In this document: positions 6,692 through 14,774 of the stretch, piece after piece
Layout: every line of letters begins with the position of its first letter
How positions within the stretch are numbered: the stretch's first letter is position 1
IMG/VR virus record: IMGVR_UViG_3300044846_001967
Span: 1 to 33,345 of that record
DNA: 33,345 nucleotides
Direction: 5' to 3' (one strand)
Source of the DNA: a virus
Notes under the pieces: generated by a model
What the model was told of the DNA's origin: nothing
The model's database searches: none
What the model saw: only the letters and a program-made list of their open reading frames with translations
Translations under genes and position numbers: made by a program

Positions 6692-7444
6692 TTACTTGTT
6701 GGTGAATTGCTTGACCACTAAACCCCAATCGAACTCGATTGATGGCTCTTTTTTTTCCAAGTGTTCGGATTTATCGAACGGCTCGGATGTAGAGAGTATC
6801 ATGAATTGATTTTGGAGCCATTTTAAGCGCATCTCAAGGGCGTAACCCCTCTCGTCAGTGTATTCCCCTGTCGTGAGTGATTTGATGACGTTCTCGATGC
6901 TCTTTGATACCTCGATGAGTTTCGCCTGTTTATCCTCGGCCGATTTGACCTCCACCACGGGAGTCATCTCATTGGCTCCGAATGTCACTGCGGACCCCTC
7001 GAAAAGTTTGACCTCAGTAATGTCGTAGTACCCTCCTGATGGGAGCGATTTGTCCTCGACAAATTTGATTTTATCCTGAATGTATTGAAATCCGATTGAA
7101 TGCTCTCGGATGATTCCCATTTTGTAGTCCTCCCATGCATCATTTGCGATGCTTGAATTACCCATTTGACCCACGCCAAAAAGACCAAATTCATCCTCCT
7201 GTAAAGTGAGCCATTTGCCAATCGGTTGCTGCCAATCGTGGTGACGTAAAAAGGCTATTTTTCGATTGCTCGTTGAGTTCACTCCGCGCTCCATGAGCGA
7301 TTTGCTGAATGCTCCACGGCGAATCACATCGGAATCCGAATCGATATTGTCGAATTTTGATAGGTAGACCGCTACCTGTCGCTTTTCCGAGTCCATGTCT
7401 TTGATGACATCAAACGATTTGGTATTGTATAGATTTCCTTTCAT
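6692..7444 (-). CDS. HK97-type prohead maturation protease (S78/U35)
   Basis: A 250-residue serine protease, located between portal and capsid as is standard. The catalytic His is in FLRHHDW (H68 or H69) and the Ser in REHSIGF (S116). The fold also shows the DSDSDVIRRGAF and FEGSAVTFGANE segments found in the family. The last 80 residues are charged and helical. It would cleave the capsid delta domain and itself during maturation. Confidence 0.93.
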   Translation of the reverse strand: MKGNLYNTKSFDVIKDMDSEKRQVAVYLSKFDNIDSDSDVIRRGAFSKSLMERGVNSTSNRKIAFLRHHDWQQPIGKWLTLQEDEFGLFGVGQMGNSSIANDAWEDYKMGIIREHSIGFQYIQDKIKFVEDKSLPSGGYYDITEVKLFEGSAVTFGANEMTPVVEVKSAEDKQAKLIEVSKSIENVIKSLTTGEYTDERGYALEMRLKWLQNQFMILSTSEPFDKSEHLEKKEPSIEFDWGLVVKQFTNK

Positions 7445-7453
7445 AGTGTAAAG

Positions 7454-8896
7454 TTAATTATTCCCGTTGATTTGTTGCACAGGTTGTGTTATCATTTGTT
7501 GGGCGATATTGGCCTCGTATCCGTAGTAATTCACCAACGTTGCGATGGCCACATCACGTGATATTTGACCTGCTCCCACCGCAGTGTTGAGGCTGATGAT
7601 TCCATCGAGTCCACCAATGGTCCCCCTGAGTTGAGTTTGTGCGTTGATAAGTCCCTCCGCCTGTGCTTGGGATTTGTCGATAGCCTCCAAAGTGATGCCA
7701 AATTCATCAGCATATTGTTGCTTGGAAATCACCCCATCTCTCAGCATGATTGAATACGCCTCGACTTTTGTCTTGACCACTTGTTGAGATGCCACCTCAT
7801 CATCCTGCATGATTGGTAGATGTGAGAAATCAGCCTCCAAATAGTACCCCTGTTCATGGAGTCCCCACTGCCTCATCATGGAGTCATACATCGATTGAGT
7901 TTCAGGGATGATTGTATCCGTGTAAATCATTCGGATGGAGTCCCTCACGTTTGAGAATGTCGCCCCATCCACGGATGAGAATATGTTTGCGTTTAAGCCG
8001 TATGCATCAAACAGGGCCAATTTATCCGCAGTCAGTTCCTCAAACAACATCAGGTCCTTGGTAGGGTAACTCATTGGGGTCCAATTTACCTTTGCCTCGG
8101 TGATGATTAATTCATCCTTTTGGCGCTTGTACCAATCCCTTTGGATTTGAGTTTTTTCCTCAGGAGTCATTGGGATGGTCCCTGCCATATCCGAGTTTTC
8201 AGCGCTCAGGATTCCGATGGCTCCGATGTTTTCAAGTAACACATTCCGTTTGTGGTATTGTGCCTTGATATTGGATAGCGGATAGCGCAGGGTCTCGATA
8301 CGGCTCACAGGCTTGATGATATTCATCCCATCATCCGTGGTGAAATACAACATATCCTCCCAAAGGATGTCCTCGAGGTCCCCTGTATCGTACTTAAATG
8401 TGAACTTATCGACCATATCCTCAGCATCCATTTGCTTGAGTTTTTTGCCGCTGAGATTCATTCGGACCTTATCCGCAGGTAATGGCACGATTAAGTTCCT
8501 GATTCCTGCGGTGCGATTTGGCGCATACGCAAATGCGTTGTTATACAAACCATCCTGTACGCTGATTGAGTATACCACATCGGCCCATGATTGGATTGCA
8601 TTTGGATGGTCGATTAGGTCGAGTAGCCAGTGTTTCTCAACTATCTCACCCTTGTCGTTAAATAGCCTCGGGTGATTTGATGACATCATTTGCGCTCTCT
8701 TATCGATTACCGCCCTGAGTTCAGGGATTTCGATGTATAGCCGCCATGCATCATTTACGTCAATCCATACGGCCTCCTTTTTGCCCCAAATTTGAGATTG
8801 ATTGAACGGCATCAGGGTACGCATCTCATCGATATATCGACCCATCGGATTAAAGTTGACACCGAAAAACGACTGCCAAAAGTTGATTAAATCCAT
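7454..8896 (-). CDS. Portal protein
   Basis: A 480-residue protein forming the DNA entry and exit ring. I chose ATG 8896 (MDLINFWQSFFG), because the longer frame reading upstream would overlap the terminase. Family-like segments include PNAIQSWADVVYSISVQDGL, NAFAYAPN, PLPADKVRMNLS and DAYGLNANIFSSVDGATFSN. The C-terminal region (LRDGVISKQQYADEFGI, then a Gln-rich tail) resembles HK97-type portals. It lies between the large terminase and the protease. Confidence 0.93.
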   Translation of the reverse strand: MDLINFWQSFFGVNFNPMGRYIDEMRTLMPFNQSQIWGKKEAVWIDVNDAWRLYIEIPELRAVIDKRAQMMSSNHPRLFNDKGEIVEKHWLLDLIDHPNAIQSWADVVYSISVQDGLYNNAFAYAPNRTAGIRNLIVPLPADKVRMNLSGKKLKQMDAEDMVDKFTFKYDTGDLEDILWEDMLYFTTDDGMNIIKPVSRIETLRYPLSNIKAQYHKRNVLLENIGAIGILSAENSDMAGTIPMTPEEKTQIQRDWYKRQKDELIITEAKVNWTPMSYPTKDLMLFEELTADKLALFDAYGLNANIFSSVDGATFSNVRDSIRMIYTDTIIPETQSMYDSMMRQWGLHEQGYYLEADFSHLPIMQDDEVASQQVVKTKVEAYSIMLRDGVISKQQYADEFGITLEAIDKSQAQAEGLINAQTQLRGTIGGLDGIISLNTAVGAGQISRDVAIATLVNYYGYEANIAQQMITQPVQQINGNN

Positions 8897-8922
8897 AGTG
8901 TAGTTTTCATTGTGTAAAGTTA

Positions 8923-10293
8923 TTAAACATTTTTGAATAATGACTGCATAAAAATTGATAGACCTGCTAAACAATCAGGGGCATCATCGTGTTTATTTTT
9001 CCCCTCCTTTGAGTATGACAATACGTTTTGAACAAACAGGATTCCTTGAGGGTCATGCTCTCGTTTGACGAATGTGAGGCGATTTTGGATGTATACCGAC
9101 TGCATAATGATTCGGGTCATTTTGTTCACCTGATTGGCTACCTGTAGGATTTTACATTGGGTCAGTCCCTGTAGTTGACGGGCAAACATCGCACCCATGG
9201 AATTTGATTCGACCCTGCAGTATTTCACATCCCATTTGTTCAGGAGTTGAGCGCACATCGGGAGGGTCACATCCGTGTTGTCCTTGGTGAATACATAGTC
9301 CAAAATGTAAACAGAATTGTTTACCAATCCTGCGACTGCCATGGCCGTAAAATCAGCGCCTTGGTCCGCCACATCGATGTACGCGATGGCCCCGTCTAAT
9401 GGCCTGTTTTTAATCAGTTCATTGAACTCATCCTCGCTGATGTATTTGAGTTCGTTGAATAGGCGCCCTTTGATGTCGACAGGTTGCTGCATGTACTCGG
9501 CCTCCCATATCTCAGGTGATGTCTTTTTCCTTTTCTCGAGAAACTCATCCGTACTCATCACGGCCTCGCAAAACGATTTCCCATCGCCAGTGAGCGCAGG
9601 GACTACGATTGATTTGTCGTATGATTTTTCCTCCATGTTACGGCCTATCACATCGTTGAGGCTCCATCGAGTTCCGATGTCGACCCGAGCGCATCCCGTC
9701 TCAAATCGTGAGTCGTGTGTCGATTGTTTCCACTGATGGATTCGGTCATTAATCGTATCACTGAGGGCATCCTCGATACCTCGGTAAAGGTCATCGGTGA
9801 TGGCTACCTTTGTGGCCCCAAAACCAATGATGGTACCCCCTACACCTGCCCCGAAATACGATACCTGTCGAGCCGTGTTTGTGTTCCATCCCTGTAGATT
9901 CTTTTTGTCATCGGATAGGCGCACCTCGGTGAATACCTGTTTGTACTTGGTCGACTGAATTACGGCCCTCACATCGTATGAAAATTTGACGTACAGGGTC
10001 GCAGTACATGTGTTTCTCATGATTGATTCAGTCGGATTCCTACCGATTACCCATGCGCAAAACAGGGATGTGATGTAGGATTTTCCTGCCCTTGGTGGCA
10101 TCGATACGGATAGCGATTTAATTTGACCTCTCTCGATTTCCTCCATGGCATCAGCGACCTCCTTGAGAAACGGGCGCTCAGTGAAAAACTGCGTATCCAT
10201 GTAGAGACAAAACTGCCATAGTGACCGCCTTGCGAGTTCCCTGCGCATCAGTTCCCTGAGGAAATCCTTGTCCCTTTGTGATACCTTATTCAT
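8923..10293 (-). CDS. terL: Terminase large subunit
   Basis: A 456-residue packaging motor. From ATG 10293 (overlapping the end of the small subunit) the ATPase carries Walker A SMPPRAGKS at about 64-72 and Walker B VAITDD at 163-168. The nuclease carries YIDVADQGADFTA with D307, VESN with E362, and HDDAPDCLAGL with D437 and D440. All catalytic acids expected for a terminase RNase H-like nuclease are present. I shortened the frame, which is open further upstream, because the upstream part lies inside the small-subunit gene. Confidence 0.97.
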   Translation of the reverse strand: MNKVSQRDKDFLRELMRRELARRSLWQFCLYMDTQFFTERPFLKEVADAMEEIERGQIKSLSVSMPPRAGKSYITSLFCAWVIGRNPTESIMRNTCTATLYVKFSYDVRAVIQSTKYKQVFTEVRLSDDKKNLQGWNTNTARQVSYFGAGVGGTIIGFGATKVAITDDLYRGIEDALSDTINDRIHQWKQSTHDSRFETGCARVDIGTRWSLNDVIGRNMEEKSYDKSIVVPALTGDGKSFCEAVMSTDEFLEKRKKTSPEIWEAEYMQQPVDIKGRLFNELKYISEDEFNELIKNRPLDGAIAYIDVADQGADFTAMAVAGLVNNSVYILDYVFTKDNTDVTLPMCAQLLNKWDVKYCRVESNSMGAMFARQLQGLTQCKILQVANQVNKMTRIIMQSVYIQNRLTFVKREHDPQGILFVQNVLSYSKEGKNKHDDAPDCLAGLSIFMQSLFKNV

Positions 10294-10720
10294 TACCCAA
10301 TAGGTCCATGAGTTCGTGAGTAGATAGGCCACTGAAATCAGGCGTTTTGATGGTAGTTTCGACCTCCTGTTTTTCAACGTATCCTCGTTTTTTCCCTTTG
10401 GTTTTCAGGAAAAATATGATACATGCCGTGTTCCCGTTGAGTATCTCCTGATGGAGTTTGCTCTCAGCCAAATCGAGCGCCATCCCCTCGATGTTTTCGA
10501 TGGCCCTCCTGTAGTCATCATCCTCCCTCAAATATCGGTAGTGAGTATCCCGAGAGATTCCCACGCTACGACACGCCGTGGTAACGATGCCGAGTGATTT
10601 CTCCATGGCCTCAATCATTTTTAACTTTTGGACCGCCATGCTTTGGCGTTGTGTTGTTTTTTTAGTGTCTCCTTTTGTAAGAGAGACCCCCTCATTTTCC
10701 TGTGATTTTGTTGCTTTCAT
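10286..10720 (-). CDS. terS: Terminase small subunit
   Basis: A 144-residue DNA-recognition subunit of the packaging complex. Residues about 45-70 (GIVTTACRSVGISRDTHYRY) form a helix-turn-helix of the type seen in small terminases, followed by helices and the FLKTKGKKRGY segment typical of this group. The C-terminal tail ends ELMDLLGNE and overlaps the start of terL by 8 nt. The packaging site is probably near this gene, but I cannot locate it. Confidence 0.9.
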   Translation of the reverse strand: MKATKSQENEGVSLTKGDTKKTTQRQSMAVQKLKMIEAMEKSLGIVTTACRSVGISRDTHYRYLREDDDYRRAIENIEGMALDLAESKLHQEILNGNTACIIFFLKTKGKKRGYVEKQEVETTIKTPDFSGLSTHELMDLLGNE

Positions 10721-10728
10721 TTTGATGC

Positions 10729-10944
10729 TTATTGTGTATCGCGATTCTCGATATATGTTTCGTTATAGTATTTTTCTGCCGTTGAATATGGTTTATCTCT
10801 TAATAAAAATGATGTGTTATAAGCCTTAATTATGTTCTCTCTCTCCATCTCTTTGGCCTGTCTCAGTACGATGTAGCAATCCAATTTGTCATCGGGCATG
10901 TTCAATAGTTGGTCGAATAGCCATTCAACTGCTGATTGTCTCAT
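10729..10944 (-). CDS. Small conserved phage protein (AVEW/YYNET type), copy 1
   Basis: A 71-residue protein with the pattern SAVEWLFDQL, QAKEMERENIIKAY and KYYNETYIE. I recall similar small proteins in many Bacteroidota phages, without a known function. A paralogue lies at 15936-16196. ATG 10944 overlaps the stop of the metallophosphoesterase (ATGA), and the small terminase follows after 8 nt. Confidence 0.75.
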   Translation of the reverse strand: MRQSAVEWLFDQLLNMPDDKLDCYIVLRQAKEMERENIIKAYNTSFLLRDKPYSTAEKYYNETYIENRDTQ

Positions 10945-11807
10945 ATCATGATTTTACTTGAGTCAACGTATTTGTGGGTCCGTTCCTTTTCCCTGACTAC
11001 CTTGATGCGTAGTATACGACCTCCGATTGGTTTGGGAGGCGCTCCCCTTTCAATGTGCCATCCGACCGCTCCATCTCCGTACTCCTCCTTGTATGTACCT
11101 GTAATCATCATATGTATTGGTCTTAGGTAGGTTTCGTACCCTGTTTTGGAGTTGTGTTTGGTTGTTTCTCGCATATCATTACGGGATGAGTTCTCATGGA
11201 TATGGCCCATAGTAAATACATCCATGTCCTCGTACATTTCAAGCGCTCTCGTTAGGTTTAGGGCGCCCTTTGTAACGATTCCACCTCCCCCACTGCCGTG
11301 CATATACTTGACCTTGGTACTGACTATGACATTTGTGTGATAGGTTTGGCGTATTATGAGCCATCCCCCGTATCCTCCTGTTTGTACCGATGTGCCACAT
11401 TTGAGATTCAGGAGGTCAACGAATCTTTGCAGGATGTCGGTCTCCTGATATTTTATCACCCCTGTTTCGTGGTTTCCGTATCCGATGAGTTTGATTATAT
11501 CCGCGTATGGAGTAAACCACTCGACTGCGGTTTCCACGATTGAATCGAGATACCTCGCATTATTGTGTTCGGGCCTAATGTCCGATTTGTTGCGGCGATT
11601 ATCTCCGCGCCCCTGCATCAGGCAAAAAAAGTCCCCATTTACTACTACGGGGATGTTATGCTCCTTAAAATGGTCCAAATGTTTTTTGAGTAGGTCCCAA
11701 TCGCAGTGGGGATTGTCCCAGTGTAAGTCACTCAACATGGCGATTTGAACATCACTCCCATTGATTGTGAGTTCGTGTACGTTCCTTTGGTGTCGAATTA
11801 TATTCAT
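10941..11807 (-). CDS. Calcineurin-like metallophosphoesterase
   Basis: A 288-residue protein with the metal-binding motifs of the family in order: SDLHW (D27, H29), NGDF (N57, D59), GYGNHE (N112, H113), MHGSG (H170) and GHIH (201-204). Substrates in the family include nucleotides, nucleic acids and phosphoproteins, and nothing here tells which applies. It heads the packaging operon, 25 nt or so after a likely transcript start. A role in nucleic-acid processing or in modification chemistry is speculation. Confidence 0.9.
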   Translation of the reverse strand: MNIIRHQRNVHELTINGSDVQIAMLSDLHWDNPHCDWDLLKKHLDHFKEHNIPVVVNGDFFCLMQGRGDNRRNKSDIRPEHNNARYLDSIVETAVEWFTPYADIIKLIGYGNHETGVIKYQETDILQRFVDLLNLKCGTSVQTGGYGGWLIIRQTYHTNVIVSTKVKYMHGSGGGGIVTKGALNLTRALEMYEDMDVFTMGHIHENSSRNDMRETTKHNSKTGYETYLRPIHMMITGTYKEEYGDGAVGWHIERGAPPKPIGGRILRIKVVREKERTHKYVDSSKIMI

Positions 11808-11835
11808 TTTGTACGTTTTAAGGTTGTTTTGTATT

Positions 11836-11843
11836 CAAAGGTA
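11836..11843 (-). promoter_or_regulatory. -7 box (TACCTTTG) upstream of the packaging operon
   Basis: A perfect TAnnTTTG match with the expected start about 25 nt before the metallophosphoesterase ATG. No clear TTTG is seen at -33. The box overlaps one arm of an inverted repeat (11841-11847 with 11887-11893). Confidence 0.45.
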
Positions 11844-11893
11844 TAGGTTTCTATCACATCGCGTATGAAAATGCGTTAAAATCGCTCCTATAC
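11841..11893. repeat. Inverted repeat overlapping the packaging promoter
   Basis: GTATAGG at 11841-11847 pairs perfectly with CCTATAC at 11887-11893, with 39 nt between them. Within it, GCGTAT (11861-11866) and ATACGC (11890-11895) offer an alternative pairing. The minus-strand segment AGCGATTTTAACGCATTTT resembles the GCGATTTAA part of the intergenic repeats, so this is a possible partial copy (E). Possible operator. Confidence 0.5.
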
Positions 11894-11927
11894 GCTATTT
11901 TTTATGATTATCAAGTAAATAAAATGA

Positions 11928-12482
11928 CTAATTTTTTACACGAGCCATATCATCGTTGAAATCATAGGGCATATCAGTCAATGTGCTATCCTTGGTGACT
12001 ATGGTATGTTTGAGACCATACTCCGAGATGAGTCCATCATGTTTACCGCCGTATGAGGCCGTGAGGGTCAAGTTTGACGGGATGGATGAGATTCGATTCA
12101 CCCAATAGTTGATTGATTTGGTGTAGGCCCACATTTCGACCTCAGGATTTTCCCTCGCGATTTCGAGCCACATGTCAAAATATGCTTGACTGAAAAAATC
12201 ACCCGAGGCATGAATACGAATCGCCTTGACCCCTTTCGGTAAGGTCGGTTTATTGCCATTTTTGACCCATTCAAAATTTGCCCATCGATGATTTCGGACC
12301 GCAGGAAATCGCTCGGGAGCCGATGCATAGCACCGATATTTTGTCGACTTATTTTCAAATTTTCCTGTCTCTCGATTCACCTTGACAAGGCACTCAAGTG
12401 CAAAGGGACAGGTGTGACCAGTGGGCAAATTCCACTCATAAACGACCCCTGAATAATACCTCGAATTTTTGACAAATTTCAT
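11928..12482 (-). CDS. Gp88-like protein (possible metal or Fe-S binding)
   Basis: A 184-residue protein resembling the phage gene product 88 family. The N-terminus has LPTGHTCPFALEC (C25, C31) and YRCYAS (C51), a Cys layout that could hold a metal or Fe-S cluster. The conserved-looking core includes IRIHASGDFFSQAYFDMWLE and EMWAYTKSINYWVNR. The biochemical function of the family is not established to my knowledge. The gene stands alone between repeat copy B and a gap with a promoter, downstream of the ParB and dioxygenase genes. Related proteins I recall continue further at the C-terminus, so this one may be slightly short. Confidence 0.65.
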   Translation of the reverse strand: MKFVKNSRYYSGVVYEWNLPTGHTCPFALECLVKVNRETGKFENKSTKYRCYASAPERFPAVRNHRWANFEWVKNGNKPTLPKGVKAIRIHASGDFFSQAYFDMWLEIARENPEVEMWAYTKSINYWVNRISSIPSNLTLTASYGGKHDGLISEYGLKHTIVTKDSTLTDMPYDFNDDMARVKN

Positions 12483-12527
12483 GTGTTTTTGGTTTGATTG
12501 TTTATTTTTAGATTAAATTTTTACCCC

Positions 12528-12640
12528 CTCGCAATCCCTATGCTGCATAGCGAAACGCACATCTCCTTTTTTTAATATGCTGATATAGGAAAAGGGTCAA
12601 AGTGTCTTAAATCGCTTAAAAATGGCCTTAAAATCGATTT
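12528..12640 (-). repeat. Intergenic regulatory repeat, copy B
   Basis: Aligns without gaps with copy A (1958-2070) over 113 nt with 84 identities by hand count. The dyad reads CTATG-CAG-CATAG, keeping the stem while the loop changes. It fills most of the 208-nt gap upstream of the Gp88-like gene. The rest of the gap holds A-rich AAAAAATGA repeats and no clear terminator. Confidence 0.8.
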
Positions 12641-12690
12641 CGCTTTTTTCATAATTTTAGGTTTTTTGGGGTCATTTTTTGGCTCATTTT

Positions 12691-13509
12691 TTACTCCGAA
12701 ATGAACGCTTTTAGAGGGTAAAATACGAGTGAATTTCGGTACCCTCCATCATGGGTCGGGACTATCGGTGTGACCCCGTGAACATTTTTCCAAGCAGGAT
12801 AAACCAACATCGAATTGTCACAGGAATCGATGGTCGCTCCGTAATCAGGTATGGTCGTATTTCCACCCGTTGCGTTTTGTTTTTTTGCGATAATTACATT
12901 AACACATCCGATGATATTTTTTGCATCCCGATGAAATGGAGCCGATATGTTAAAGTTTGAAATCGAGGATGTCCACAGGTTTCCGAATCTCCATTCCTCG
13001 GGTACTTGCTTTTGAATAATCTCGTATTGGTGATGCCATACGTTAGGGGTGATTAGCCTGATGATTTTCTCACTCTCATTGGCCAACATCAACATGGCCT
13101 TGATAAAAGTTTGAGCGCTCTTGACCTGATGTACCTGACTGATGGTTGGGTACGGCCTCCTTACCAATGGATTTGGGGGTATACCGCCAATGATTGTACT
13201 ATATTGTGAACATCCCCTACCCTCGGCCATTATTTGCTTAGGACTTTTACCCTCCTCCACTGCTTTCCTGACCACATCAGGCCTATCCATAGTTTTTTTC
13301 GGTACTCTTTTACTCCTGAACTCAATATCACATATATTGGCGAGTTTTGCCGCTCTATCCGAGTATTTGGATATATCCCTGATATAAAATCCTATCGGGA
13401 CCCCATCCTCGTAGAAAATCGTGTCCTCGGTGATGTTCGGCTCAATGTGTCCGCATTTCTCGCCTAATTTAACGTTATGGGGTATTTTGATTAGGTCAAC
13501 TCGTTTCAT
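12691..13509 (-). CDS. Putative 2-oxoglutarate/Fe(II) dioxygenase, TET/JBP-like
   Basis: A 272-residue protein. The C-terminal third has the double-stranded beta-helix signature of TET/JBP enzymes: HRD (H193, D195), GGNTTIPDYG at 215-224, WKNVHGV with H244, and YRNSLVFYPL with R258 as the likely 2-oxoglutarate-binding Arg. The family oxidises 5-methylcytosine or the thymine methyl group in DNA, and phage members belong to base-modification pathways. Residues 1-110 are less clear and contain EEGKSPKQIMAEGRGCSQY. The start overlaps the ParB-like stop (ATGA), indicating translational coupling. No methyltransferase is seen in this genome, so the substrate is uncertain: thymine, host-methylated DNA or a nucleotide. 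Confidence 0.7.
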   Translation of the reverse strand: MKRVDLIKIPHNVKLGEKCGHIEPNITEDTIFYEDGVPIGFYIRDISKYSDRAAKLANICDIEFRSKRVPKKTMDRPDVVRKAVEEGKSPKQIMAEGRGCSQYSTIIGGIPPNPLVRRPYPTISQVHQVKSAQTFIKAMLMLANESEKIIRLITPNVWHHQYEIIQKQVPEEWRFGNLWTSSISNFNISAPFHRDAKNIIGCVNVIIAKKQNATGGNTTIPDYGATIDSCDNSMLVYPAWKNVHGVTPIVPTHDGGYRNSLVFYPLKAFISE

Positions 13510-14090
13510 ATCTTATCTTTTTCCTCCTTTAGTTTTTCTATCAAAAATCCTCCGAGATATAGGTCTTGAGACCTCCAAAATTTTACGAGTTCAGTGGCCT
13601 CATCATAATGCTCAAACTCAAACTCGATTTGAATCGCTTTTTTAATTCCGCCTGTAAGTGCATCGAGTTTATCATCCAAATCCTCATCATCCAAAATGGA
13701 GTAGTCCTCGGTATCCATGAACTTTGGTATATCCATGCCCCAATCAGTGAGTAGGTCCTCATCCCATGTGTTCGCTAAGTCATCCCAGTCCCAATCACCA
13801 AAGCCTACATTATCCTTTATTAGAAACTCGTTTTTTTGTTCCTCGGTCCATTCATCCGCGATGATTACAGGAATGTCCTCAAAATTTAACTCTTTGAGCG
13901 CTTTTAAGCGCATATTACCCCCAAGGACTACGAATTTACCATCCGAGTCGGTAAAAACGATTAGAGGGCGTTTATTTAGCATGTCAGGGAACTCCTGAAT
14001 GCTTTTGACTAACTTTTTGAACTTAAAATCCTTGATGGTCCGTGGATTCCTCGGATTCGGTTTGATTTGGTTGATTTTTACTATTTGCAT
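13506..14090 (-). CDS. ParB-like domain protein
   Basis: A 194-residue protein. The N-terminal ParB/sulfiredoxin-like domain is clear: VKINQIKPNPRNPR, then RPLIVFTDSDGKFVVLGGNM with GGNMRLKAL at 57-65. The middle (DWDWDDLANTWDEDLL) is acidic and matches the linker often seen in phage ParB proteins that accompany DNA-modifying enzymes. The last 40 residues are charged helices. In phages such domains are found with methyltransferases or hypermodification enzymes, and here the next gene is the dioxygenase, with overlapping stop and start. It may guide or couple the modification; that is inference. Confidence 0.85.
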   Translation of the reverse strand: MQIVKINQIKPNPRNPRTIKDFKFKKLVKSIQEFPDMLNKRPLIVFTDSDGKFVVLGGNMRLKALKELNFEDIPVIIADEWTEEQKNEFLIKDNVGFGDWDWDDLANTWDEDLLTDWGMDIPKFMDTEDYSILDDEDLDDKLDALTGGIKKAIQIEFEFEHYDEATELVKFWRSQDLYLGGFLIEKLKEEKDKI

Positions 14091-14226
14091 TTTGATTGTT
14101 TACGTATATGTATTCGCACATGGCGTATGCCTGAGCCACGTTTGATGCAGTTCCCTCACTCATGACAAATGGGATGCATCGACCAATGAAATCCTCCTGA
14201 GATTCGGTTTGATTTGGCGTAGGCAT
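14023..14226 (-). CDS. Small conserved phage protein, ESQEDFIGRC type
   Basis: A 67-residue protein with PTPNQTESQEDFIGRCIPFV and a later SNVAQAYAMCEYIY. The pattern P-x-P-x4-ES-x2-DFI-x-RC followed by an A-x-C segment is one I recall in small proteins of many phages, often near head genes, with no known role. The C-terminal 22 residues are Asn/Gln/Glu-rich and overlap the ParB-like start by 68 nt. It starts at a TAATG junction with the upstream membrane protein. Confidence 0.7.
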   Translation of the reverse strand: MPTPNQTESQEDFIGRCIPFVMSEGTASNVAQAYAMCEYIYVNNQNANSKNQPNQTESEESTDHQGF

Positions 14227-14447
14227 TAAAAAAATGATGAGATGATGAGATAAAGTCCTATCGATATACCGAAAATCACCACGCGAATGAGTGAATGCGC
14301 CTGTGCTTTGCTATCGAACATCCATTCACCTATCGTGTGTATTTTGGCCAATGGAAAGGCAATCGTAATGACCCTATCCAAAAAATACATGCTCAAAAAA
14401 AACGGGAGCGCTAAAATCGTTAACGCTATTTTCATTTTACGGCTCAT
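14226..14447 (-). CDS. Small membrane protein, two hydrophobic segments
   Basis: A 73-residue protein with hydrophobic segments at about 6-22 (IALTILALPFFLSMYFL) and 54-72 (RVVIFGISIGLYLIISSFF), probably an inner-membrane protein with both ends on the same side. The start overlaps the preceding regulator stop (ATGA), and the stop overlaps the next start (TAATG). Function unknown; possibly a superinfection-exclusion or holin-like protein, but nothing in the sequence decides this. Confidence 0.65.
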   Translation of the reverse strand: MSRKMKIALTILALPFFLSMYFLDRVITIAFPLAKIHTIGEWMFDSKAQAHSLIRVVIFGISIGLYLIISSFF

Positions 14448-14692
14448 TGGTTTGATTGGTTTAATATGATTTTTGTTTCGTGGATGGATTCGACCTCCAC
14501 GCGATTGTACATGAGAAATTTGGCAAACGTCTCAATGCTCCTGTTTGCGATTTCGGATTTGTAATAAATGACCGATTTTCCGACCCCATACGCATCACTG
14601 AACGCCAGTGCATGTCGATTCACACCAAGTACATCAGCGAGTTTATAAATCATTCGCTGAGTAGGAAATCCGTTCTCATATTCTCGAGTCAT
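14444..14692 (-). CDS. Small putative regulator (helix-turn-helix-like)
   Basis: An 82-residue protein from ATG 14692. The frame is open 20 codons further upstream, but that extension crosses the promoter and a terminator. It contains PTQRMIYKLADVLGVNRHAL and SVIYYKSEIANRSIETFAKF, which could be a helix-turn-helix with supporting helices; the match is weak. A TATATTTG box ends 6 nt before the ATG, so the mRNA would be nearly leaderless. As the first gene of the ParB/dioxygenase unit it may control that unit. Confidence 0.55.
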   Translation of the reverse strand: MTREYENGFPTQRMIYKLADVLGVNRHALAFSDAYGVGKSVIYYKSEIANRSIETFAKFLMYNRVEVESIHETKIILNQSNQ

Positions 14693-14697
14693 CACTA

Positions 14698-14705
14698 CAA
14701 ATATA
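14698..14705 (-). promoter_or_regulatory. -7 box (TATATTTG) of the ParB/dioxygenase unit
   Basis: A perfect TAnnTTTG box just downstream of the terminator at 14736-14765. The expected transcript start is within about 2 nt of the ATG at 14692. No good -33 element is seen. Confidence 0.5.
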
Positions 14706-14735
14706 GTATAATTGTAATAAATTGAAATTTTAAGC

Positions 14736-14765
14736 AAAAAAAAAGGGGCCACATGGACCCCTCTC
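14736..14765 (-). terminator. Intrinsic terminator ending the early operon
   Basis: On the minus strand GGGG-T-CC pairs with GG-CCCC around an ATGT loop, followed by nine T. It lies 10 nt after the XRE-like gene. Confidence 0.85.
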
Positions 14766-14774
14766 GGTTAAACG

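Noticed and set aside
12098-12358. 86-codon minus-strand frame inside the Gp88-like gene
   Set aside because: Out-of-frame shadow; the enclosing frame has the recognisable family features.
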